Positions 56,194 through 64,000 of a DNA stretch of 64,000 bases are shown one piece after another; position 1 is the first letter of the stretch, and every line of letters begins with the position of its first letter. Origin of the DNA: Bemisia tabaci (Eukaryota > Arthropoda > Insecta > Hemiptera > Aleyrodidae); NCBI RefSeq assembly GCF_918797505.1, contig NC_092793.1, positions 78,489,912 to 78,553,911 on the forward strand. The letters are read 5' to 3'. Both the position numbers and the translations under genes were made by a program. The notes below the pieces were generated by a model that was not told the DNA's origin, did no database searches, and was given only the letters and a program-made list of their open reading frames with translations.

Positions 56194-58938
56194 AAATTAC
56201 CGATAAGTCGGCGAATTTTTTCGTTTTTCCACAGGAAATGATGAAAAGTTTCATTGAAAAATGGCAGCATTGAGTGAATTCCGGCAAAACCTCGTTAAGG
56301 GTTTCATTTCAGAGATCATTCCTGTCACGTGTGTCGTGAATATTAAGGGAGTTTGAAATGAGGTTCAGGAAACAATTTCAGATTACTGCGCTCGACGTTA
56401 TCAGGTGCTTACCTGCTCCTGCTAGGCGTAACCCGTAAGCGCTCCATACGAGGGACTCTCAATCGACTTTGTTTATTCCCACATTTCCTGTTGCGGCTTC
56501 GTCTGTTGTCTTGTGCATAGCGGGAATGACGGTAGTACCCACTCGGCTAAATTCGAAAGATAAGTATCGTCGCGGCAAAATGATCAAAAATATAATAAAA
56601 TAACTGAGGTGCAAAACGGATCATCATCATAATCATTTTTTTATCATCTGAGAAACTGCATCGCTTCGTCCGGGAAGCGACGAAACAAGGGTCTAAGCAA
56701 GGCTAAGAGTGAGTAACGAAAGGGAGTGAGGAATTTTCACTTTTAGTTAATTTTATATTTCGTTCCCTGGTCATAAAATGGGGTTGAAACCACCTGTCAT
56801 CCCGAATAGTCCCAGGCATTTTATATGTTCTTTAGTGTTGTTTACCCTTTTTACTGTGCATATTTTTCATTGAATTATTCGGGCAATTTGTGTGCATTGT
56901 CATTTTCAGCAATCCTGGTACTTCAAAATTTGTAGATAACATACTCGCACAATGCGCAAAATCCTTGAAATTTTCAGAGAAAAAAATACCCAAGTTTTCG
57001 AGCGAATTTGCAGTTTCTCAGAGAAAATTCAGCAACGTTTTTAGGTACATTCGGAGTTTGTACTTAGGTTGACAACTAGATTCCGTGACACAAGCAAGTG
57101 GTCCGAGCTTGATGCGCGGCGGCGGTTAGAAAGTCTTGTGAAACTCTCCGAACCGATGCTAGGTCGTGAAGAGTGCCCTGGGCTCCTATTTACGCGCGAC
57201 TGTAGACCCAGTTCGAGGGGAAAATTATGTTTCCAGGGAGCTGTCTAATGATAGCGACGGAAATGCACGGAGACAAAGACGGGTGCACCCCCACCTTTTG
57301 CCTCCTCGCTTTTGAGGGATGTAATACGGCGATGGAAAGAGGCGGGAGTTAAATGGAGCCTCGCCAAGCCGAGAGTGCAAGCAGCAGAATAATGATCTGA
57401 CACAATATCAGAAGCCGAGCAACATTTTCAAATAATGCAGCCCCCTCCTCCCCTCAAAAAAAAAAACTCCCCATGCCTGGATTCGATGGCCACTGAATAC
57501 ATAATTTTGACGTATCGACTGTATAATGGCAGGCATAAATCCCAAAATTACGAATATCCAAATATAGGAAAACTTAGCCCCTATGGCAAACCTCCTACGA
57601 AATTTTTGGTTTTTTAAACACAGAATCATTCCTTTGTGGCATAATATTGCAACTTTGTGTCAAATTTTTCGTTTTTAAAAACATGAATACGAAAATTTTG
57701 AAATTTTGTGAAAAAAGTTGGAAGTTAAAGTTTTTACGAAAGCTACAGCGTAGATTTGCGTCCCTCAGAATCCAAAATCCAAAATTAATTCATGCCATTA
57801 AGGATTAAAAAGGAACATTTGCTTGATTTATCTATGAGAATTTCGTTTTCATACGTCAAAGATATTATCTTGTTCTAAAAGAGGCGTAAAAAATCCAAAC
57901 AAAGGGCGACTCGTTAAGGTAGATCATGGAAAACTCCACAAATCCTCCTCAGATATCTAAATGTTTTTGCGATTTCGAGGACCGGTAATGTTGTGGTACA
58001 TATCTTCAGCAATAAATGCATTTTTTGAAAATTTGACGATGTGCGCGATGAAAATCGGTAATAGCTTACTTCATCGGCACAATAGGCAACCTTGGAATTA
58101 AATTAAGATGTCAGATAAACGAGAAAAGCATCCCCAGTTAGTGTCACATGCGACGAACACTGAACGAAGTTATGTATAACGCCTGGATACAACTATACGA
58201 ACTCTACGGATGTCCGTGTTGCATACGCACGAAAAAGAAGGCGTTTTGACTCTCGAAGCACTCACCACAGTGTAGCGCGGCGCGGCGGCGGCAGTACGGC
58301 GAGGATCGAAAAGGATAGGGCACCCTTAATTCTTCGTTTACCCTACACAGTCATCGCTTAAGCACGGATAGTTGCTTTGCAAAATCATGATTAGCATATT
58401 GCAATATCAAAATTGAAGCAGAAATGATACTAACATCCTAGGTCTGTGTGTAGTATTCGTGCCCAAAAGATGTCTTTGTGATAACAAAAAAGAACTAAGG
58501 GCATTTTGTCATTTGAGGGCTTGGAGGACACTGTGCAAAAGTGCGGTTTTTAACAAATTAAGATATTAATTATGTAAAGTAAAACTCATGTTAATACATA
58601 TAATCTGGGGAAAGTTTGCTTTTCAATTTCAATTTTTCAGCATCGAAAAGTCAGCTTGAACTTTCTCTCCGCCATGAGGATCCATGTAATTTTGAAACTT
58701 TAAGCACGTGTTTCTCGAAATAGCAAAAACTGCACTTATGCACCTTGTCCTCCAAGCCTCTCATTTTAGATCATCGCAGTGGAGCCTGCCACCTTGATGC
58801 GAAAAAGCGGGGAATGCCTGCATGAACAGTCAAACCCCCTTCACTACCAGGTACCACTAGGTATGCATCGTGGACATTCATTCAGCCCAAAAAGTTGCAT
58901 CCAGGCGTACTCATGACCTGTGTCTAAAACTGCCGATG
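56194..58938. other. No gene seen in 2.7 kb
   Basis: AT-rich with small GC-richer patches (57100-57300, 58260-58310). No exon, RNA or repeat ends recognised. Confidence 0.45.
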
Positions 58939-59217
58939 CTAGCGGGACGATTATTGAAATGCATAGACAAAGCTATAGACAAATAAGACACAATAGATAT
59001 GGAGGGATCTCTACTGGTGGAAGTGGGTGGTTGCAATGGACAAAGAAGGTTGGTAATAGACTAACTAACGACAACCCATGAGGGACCCTTTAGTTAGTCT
59101 ATCATTTTCTCCCTTTGTCTAAAGGAACCAACCATTTCAACCAATAGAGCCGTTCTACACTCCCTATGTCTTCTTTGTCTATGTCTTTGTCTATCAATTT
59201 CAAAAATAAGCCCGCAG
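58939..59217. mobile_element. Family R MITE, copy 3
   Basis: Left AGCGGGACGATTATTGAAAT-GCATAGACAAAGC, right CTTTGTCTATCAATTTCAAA-AATAAGCCCGC. The interior has the same ACTAACTAACG...TTAGTTAGTC arrangement as copies 1 and 4. Confidence 0.8.
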
Positions 59218-59315
59218 ATTGCGATAGATTGTGGGGAAAACGGCATTGGCGGTGATACTCGTGTTCACAGTCTAACAAGAGGAATCAATCCGCGGGAAAG
59301 TAACCGAACCGGGCG

Positions 59316-59363
59316 AAAGAGGAGAGAGAGAGTGGAAAAGAGAGAAAGAGAGAGAGAGAGAGG
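59316..59363. repeat. (GA)n-like microsatellite
   Basis: Imperfect GA/GAAA dinucleotide run of about 48 bp. Confidence 0.9.
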
Positions 59364-59739
59364 GACAGGTTAGAAAAAATAGAGGCCGATTGTTCCGTTG
59401 TGCGCTTCTCGAGACACGCGGCGCGGACAAGTACAAATTCACGCCTAAATGGATGCTGGAATAACTTCACGTTGCATCGCTTCCGGTTATAAATTCTCCT
59501 CTCTCCTCGTACACCCCCAATTTGCTTCGCGCCACTCCGACACGCCGATGCCGTATCTCACAATAGTCAAGTCCGCGGCGGTGGAGCCTCACTCATTTTT
59601 GTCTATTGTGAATGAGGATTTGTTTGAGGAAGGAAATGGACCGCCCGCTGCCAGTGAGAGTGCTCCACTGCCCCTCGGTACAATTAACTCATGATTAGCC
59701 AAGAAAAAGTAACGTTCCTTTCACTGTTGAGAGCAGAGT

Positions 59740-59991
59740 CTGACGTGTTAGGGAAAAACGCCGTATGAACCTTTGAATGTTGCCAAGTCTCTCCCGACAA
59801 AATATGTATTTTTGAGCATGTTTATGAATATTTCCCCCGGAACTTTTCAGATAATTTACATCAAATGTGAATAAAATTCACGGTAAAATTGGAGGATAAA
59901 TATCAACAGGTTTCTTAGAAAATTCGAACTTTATCACTGGGAATTTGGAAACGTCTGAAGGCTCATACGGCGTTCTTTCTTCGCACGGTAG
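59740..59991. mobile_element. Family A MITE, copy 6
   Basis: 252 bp, tips CTGACGTGTTAGGGAAAAAC and complement of CTACCGTGCGAAG. Flanks GAGT (59736-59739) and TAGT (59992-59995) differ at one base, so the duplication has decayed slightly. Confidence 0.8.
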
Positions 59992-60098
59992 TAGTGGAGA
60001 GGGTTCGAACACGTGGACCTCCTTTCTGAGACACTTTAGGCAGACCATCTGTTGGTCAGAGATTTCTTGCAAAGGGCTATTTTCCTCGGGATTATATA

Positions 60099-60350
60099 CA
60101 CGGAGGAAGAAACTTCGTGCATGGAATCCGAAGTTCAGGTCGTATGGATCTCTGAGGATTTCGGATCGTGCAACCGGAAACTTGAGATCCAGCTGCCGAA
60201 GTTTGGGTACACATTTTAAGATCTTCGGTACATCGGTTGACTCTAGAGAAGTTCCAAACAAAGTACCGAAGTACTTCAGATGTATGACCCCAACTTCGGG
60301 TGCTGGACTTCAAGATTTGGATTCATGATCCAAAAACTTCGGAGATCCTT
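60099..60350. mobile_element. Family D foldback MITE, copy 3 (right tip lost)
   Basis: Begins CACGGAGGAAGAAACTTCGT like the other copies and keeps the CCGAAGTT...ATGGATCTCTGA and CAGCTGCCGAAGTT blocks and an inverted second arm to 'gagatcc'. The terminal CTTCGTG...CTCCGTG is missing at right. Confidence 0.75.
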
Positions 60351-60360
60351 GTGACTTTAA

Positions 60361-61450
60361 CAATCGTTATTCTCTCTTGCCTTTTTCAAAAATAATCTCC
60401 TCTTCTAGGGTAACTTACATAATAAGTATGTACAGTGGATAAAAAATTGAAGAAGCGATACAATCAAGTTGAATGGAGGCGTTAAAATATCACGTAACTT
60501 ACTACTAACACTTATTTAATGTCCCCATTTTCCTTTTAATGCAACCTGCAACCAGGATAAATTTAATTGTGTGTCGCTTTCTCAGTGGAGATGAAGTATT
60601 GTTGATAAAACGCCTGAGCTCCAAAACGTCCTCAGGTTGCTTGGAAGTAACGTAACCTCTCTTTAACTAAACATTGAATCGACGAACCCAAACGAAGAGA
60701 CGGGCACTGCTGCGTAACTGAAAAAGCGTCGACTAATTGGAGCGGGAGATAAGAACCAGGGGAAAAGCGAGAGTCCTAATTTATGGATAATATTAACATA
60801 CTTCCGCAGTTAGGTAAAGTTAATTTAAAATAAACCCCACCTCAGCCCCCCTCCCCTCGCTATTTCTCTCTATAAAAAATGCAATTAAGCCGACAATTAT
60901 TACTGCGAGGAGGGATTGTCCGCATTAGAGATGGAGCATTGCAGATTAATCCACAGGTATCTGACCTTAGACAGGAAAACAATTGCGATCCCACAAAAGC
61001 TTCCTAAACTAATCACTCCATTATGATTTTATCATAATGACTGAAAGGCTTCGCCTACCTGTCAGTCTAGTTTTTTGCCGCTTTATTTAATTGTTACCAA
61101 AAAAATTACGCAAAATATAATGGCATTAGATTCACTTCTTAGGAAAATTTCCCGGAATTGCTTTGTCATAAACAATGCCCGGAGATTTTAAACGAAACTG
61201 AAGTTATAAAGGGTTAAAATTCAGGAGTTAAAAGAGCGTAGTTTCGAGAAACACGTAACAACAGGTTCGATCTGCCGTAAAAAAAACGAGGGATTGCTCT
61301 TCAAAATTTCATGTAAGATTTTTGATAGCTGGAAAAGTGATAATACTCATACAAAAAATGCAATGTTCTTACTTACCAGCTGAGTTAGGGGGGTATCCAT
61401 CCATCCATTATATTTCACGTACAATTTTGATAAGGAAACAGATATTGTGG
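60361..61450. other. No gene seen
   Basis: Only a small palindrome (ATTATGATTTTATCATAATG, about 61019) was noted. Confidence 0.45.
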
Positions 61451-61452
61451 TA

Positions 61453-61560
61453 ATGACCAAACCTAACGTAACTTTACCGAACTTTTCCAAACTTAATCTA
61501 ATCTAACTTTACCTTACCTGACCTGACTCAACTTCTCTGAACCAAACCTTCCCCAACCTT
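61453..61560. repeat. Degenerate CCTAA-like tract, part 1
   Basis: Run of imperfect pentamer-like units (CCTAA, CTTTA, CCTTA, CCTGA, CTCAA). On the minus strand it reads as degenerate TTAGG, the ancestral insect telomere unit. It directly follows the 3' end of the retrotransposon tail on the minus strand. Confidence 0.6.
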
Positions 61561-61593
61561 ATCCTATCTGACTTCATGTGTATGTACAAGTCG

Positions 61594-61827
61594 CTATAAC
61601 GGGGCGCTGGGGCGCTTTGCGACGCCTACCCGCCACAGGAATCTGTCATGGTAGAGATCCTATGGAAGCTGGCATCTCTTCACCTCTTGACGGATGCCCT
61701 CTACCCACCGTTTGGCTGGACGCCCTCTCCGTCGCCTACCTGGGGGGACCCACTCCAACACCTTCTTCGGTAACCTGGTATCAGCCATCCTCTGCACATG
61801 CCAATACCATAACAACTGCTTGGTCAT
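61594..61827 (-). pseudogene. C-terminal tail of a non-LTR retrotransposon reverse transcriptase polyprotein
   Basis: The minus-strand frame of 78 codons gives WYWHVQRMADTRLPKKVLEW, then PPGRRRRGRPAKRWVEGI, an in-frame TAG at codon 56, then DRFLWRVGVAKRP and a final stop. The H-V-Q-R-M, R-L-P-K, P-G-R-R-R-R-G-R-P and D-R-x-x-W-R landmarks are characteristic of the last about 80 residues of RTE/CR1-type endonuclease-reverse transcriptase proteins. All upstream domains are missing (5' truncation, usual for LINEs). One stop in otherwise intact sequence suggests moderate age. It is dead as a gene. Confidence 0.85.
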
Positions 61828-61837
61828 GATACCTACC

Positions 61838-61909
61838 TTTAACCTTACCTAATCTAGCCTTGTCTATCCTACCCTATCCGGTCCTAATCTAATTATAGGT
61901 AACCTAAAC
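61838..61909. repeat. Degenerate CCTAA-like tract, part 2
   Basis: Second run (ACCTTACCTAATCTAGCC, CCTAATCTAATTATAGGTAA and so on) on the other side of the retrotransposon fragment, up to the family R element. Confidence 0.55.
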
Positions 61910-62507
61910 CTCTCCTGCGGGCTGATTGTTGAAATTGATAGACAAAGCGATAGACAAAGAAGACAAAAATTATATGGAGGGATCCTATCAGTGGAAACGG
62001 ATGGTTGCAATGAACATTAGAAGTAGGTAATCGACTAACTAACGGCAACCCACGAGAGACCCGATAGTTAGTCCATCATTTTCTTCCTTAGTCTATGAGA
62101 ACCACCCATTTCAACCGATAGGATCGCTCCTTACTTTTTATGTCTCTTCACGGAGAAAAAAACTTCGTGCAAGGGACCCGAAGTTGAGGTCATATGGATC
62201 TCTGAAGTTTTCTGATCACGCATCCAAAAACTTGAGGTCGAGCTGCCGAAGTTCGGGTCAGACATCGAGGCACTTCGGTATGTACCGAAGTACTTCAGAT
62301 GTGTGACCCGAACCCCTCGGTATATATCGAAGTACTTCAGATGTCTGACCCGAACTTCCGCAGCTCGACCTCAAGTTTTTAGATACGTGATCCGAAAATT
62401 TCAGAGATCCATATGACCTCAACTTCGGGTCCCACGCACGAAGTTTTTTTTCTCCGTGTTTGTCTACAGCTTTGTCTATCAAATTCAACAATCAGTCCGC
62501 TGGAGAG
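61910..62507. mobile_element. Family R MITE, copy 4, interrupted by family D
   Basis: Ends CTCTCCTGCGGGCTGATTGT and complement of CTCTCCAGCGGACTGATTGT, the clearest termini of the family. The two parts (61910-62148 and 62459-62507) rejoin at TCTT/TTTGTCTA, where copies 1 and 3 are continuous. Confidence 0.9.
62149..62458. mobile_element. Family D foldback MITE, copy 2, nested in family R
   Basis: 310 bp, tips CACGGAGAAAAAAACTTCGT and complement, arms as in copy 1 (GACCCGAAGTTGAGGTCATA and so on), centre with repeated TTCGGTAT/ACTTCAGATG. The flanks share TT only. It is younger than the family R copy it splits. Confidence 0.9.
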
Positions 62508-62590
62508 TTAATTTTTTTATTTTACTTGTGAGAAAGATATTTTTCTGTTTGTTGACACCATGATCGTAGACACCATGCAACGTTACCAAG
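62508..62590. repeat. Family CC repeat, second copy (reverse)
   Basis: 'tttctgtttgttgacaccatgatcgt' and 'acaccatgcaacgttacc' are the complement of the 29188-29330 region. It sits just inside the predicted intron next to the exon donor. Confidence 0.65.
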
Positions 62591-62615
62591 ACGGCTAGTG
62601 ATAAAACTGAATTAC

Positions 62616-62919
62616 CTGTTTTGCGAGGGACGAATCCGTGGACTTGGCAGTAGCTGCCCGGCTGTGCGGGGTCGTTGAGGGTCCGCGAGCGGGGCCGGTC
62701 GCCCTGGACGGTGAAGACGGGCGGTTCGTGGAGGCGGGACATGGCCAAGCGGTGCTGCTCCTGCGACTTGCGGAGGTCCGAGCGGAGGCGGAGGAGCCAG
62801 ACCATTCCGAAGAGTGCCATCTCATTTGGCTCACCCTCTAGCAGCATCGTCGCCATCGCCGTTCTGACCTCGTCTCCAGCCTCTTCTTCTCCAGTTCCAT
62901 CGGAGTCGAGCCTGTGCCT
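62616..62919 (-). CDS. Internal coding exon of an unrecognised host gene (partial)
   Basis: The minus-strand frame has strong G/C third-position preference, unlike anything else in the window. It ends at a consensus donor (ACAG|GTAATT, intron from 62615) in phase 1. A likely acceptor (TTGCTTCAG) places the exon start at 62919, giving RHRLDSDGTGEEEAGDE first. The frame stays open up to a TGA at 62967-62965, so the exon could start a little further out, or at ATG 62931-62929. About 101 residues are encoded: an acidic start, a central MALFGMVWLLRLRSDLRK that is partly hydrophobic then basic, and a Pro/Arg-rich end with SYCQVHGFVPRK. No family recognised; neighbouring exons must lie outside or were not found. 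Confidence 0.65.
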
Positions 62920-62967
62920 CTGAAGCAACATTCCTAGCCACTCCGCCCAAGGTACCAAGATCCGTCA

Positions 62968-64000
62968 GCAGACCTCTCCACGGCCCACCGCTCGCATCTA
63001 GCACGACACCTCCCGACTACCGTCACCCAGACAACTGCTCCTTCGCAGGTCTCACCAAGTCTGTCTCTGGGTGATGGCTCACGCAGATGTGCACTTTCCT
63101 TCCGACCGGTTCACGCGCACTTCATAACATGTTCCGGAAAGGATATGGAGATGTTGCTCGCATTACCGCTAATCTCTTTCTCGCGCACTGAGTGTAGATC
63201 GTACACACCGAAAAACACAAAAATGTCTATTCTAGGATGGACGGATAATTTACGATGTTCCAGATTTTGCACTATCAGTCGTCAATGCTTGCGGTATGCA
63301 TGTATTTCACTAATCCCGATTCGATGAAAAATTTCGAGATGTCTTGGACTTGACGCGCAGATCATGCTGCCAAGGCTTTTAGGTAATGACTTAAAAATAT
63401 TTTCTAATTGGAGATAAAAAATTAGAATTCATTTCCTGAGTCGTAATAATAACCGCGCACTGCAAGAGACGCGATTTTGCGTTTATTGAGAAACTCCATT
63501 AAATACGTCAACTTTTTAAAGTTTAGTTAATTTCGAAGGTAAAACTTTTGTTCAGGAGACATCGATTCCTGAGAGGCATTGAAGATCAACGCAAAATAAC
63601 ACTTGACTAGGATTGGCTTCATCGTCGAAACATATTAAAGTGTGGCCAATCTGAGAGACTAGGAAAAATTGTGCGAATGAATGGTAAGAGGCCATGATGG
63701 CTTTAAGTTAGCGGGGAGTCCAACACACGGCAGTCTGTCTTCATGCATCCATACTGCATTTTAAGTGATGATTTCCACAAAATAACTTATGTCATTATTC
63801 ACGACGTGAGATGACGTTCCATCGTCGTTGAAGCAAGTTCCAGACAATTTGAAAATTCAGATCTTTCTGGTTACTGCGTCCGAAAAATGTTGATGACCCT
63901 AGAAACTTTTAGTGGCATTGCCACAGATTCATTTTGTGTCTGTCAGAAACTCTGTCATTACACCACTCTGCAGAAAAGGGATTAAGGTATCATTAGAAAC
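62968..64000. other. Presumed intron or flanking sequence; nothing recognised
   Basis: The first 150 bp beside the exon are also G/C-richer and may belong to the gene. Beyond that no exon, repeat end or RNA was supported. Confidence 0.4.

Noticed and set aside
60003..61275. GGTTCGA-type strings considered as tRNA box B
   Set aside because: No box A or cloverleaf at suitable distance.

Overview
This is an intergenic or intronic window from an animal genome, most likely an insect. It is AT-rich, has no long open reading frames, and is packed with short palindromic repeats. Several repeat families (the CTGCCGTGCTAAGG, GGACCACTAG and ATATCGACGGTGAAAC families, and one ending in GATAGACAAAGC) look to me like repeats of whitefly (Bemisia) genomes. 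That is recollection without a database search, so species-level identity is tentative. Nothing resembles bacterial operons, CRISPR arrays, rRNA or intact tRNA.

The host gene signal is weak. The best is one coding exon on the minus strand near the right edge (about 62616-62919), with clear codon bias and a good splice donor. A possible first coding exon lies at 10676-10852 on the plus strand, with a GTAAGT donor. Neither product could be named. Two decayed element-derived coding pieces are recognisable: the C-terminal tail of a non-LTR retrotransposon polyprotein (61594-61827, minus) and a frame-broken, Cys-rich 'uncharacterised' gene carried inside a large foldback element (about 2109-3262).

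Everything else is mobile DNA debris and plain sequence. From left to right: 0-5 kb holds a hairpin element interrupted by a 4-bp-TSD MITE, then a 3.3-kb foldback element (0.94-kb arms with 153-bp subterminal repeats), then a second copy of the hairpin element. 5-13 kb has further foldbacks, a three-level nest with a perfect hAT-type MITE (8-bp TSD), a cluster of GC-rich hairpins and the candidate exon. 13-27 kb has dispersed MITEs, an 89-bp satellite array (20.7-21.4 kb), a hAT-type element with an 8-bp TSD (25.5 kb) and a 140-bp tandem array (26.6-27.2 kb). 27-45 kb is sparser, with a mariner-like MITE (37.7 kb) and several TIR families. 45-56 kb has two elements carrying a hammerhead-ribozyme-like hairpin, more GC-rich hairpins and further MITEs. 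59-64 kb has an element-in-element nest, a degenerate CCTAA tract around the retrotransposon tail, and the coding exon.

No pathway links these genes. The coherent story is repeated nested insertion by several DNA-transposon superfamilies, readable from target-site duplications of 2, 3, 4 and 8 bp. Families are labelled A to Z, DD and CC for cross-reference only.
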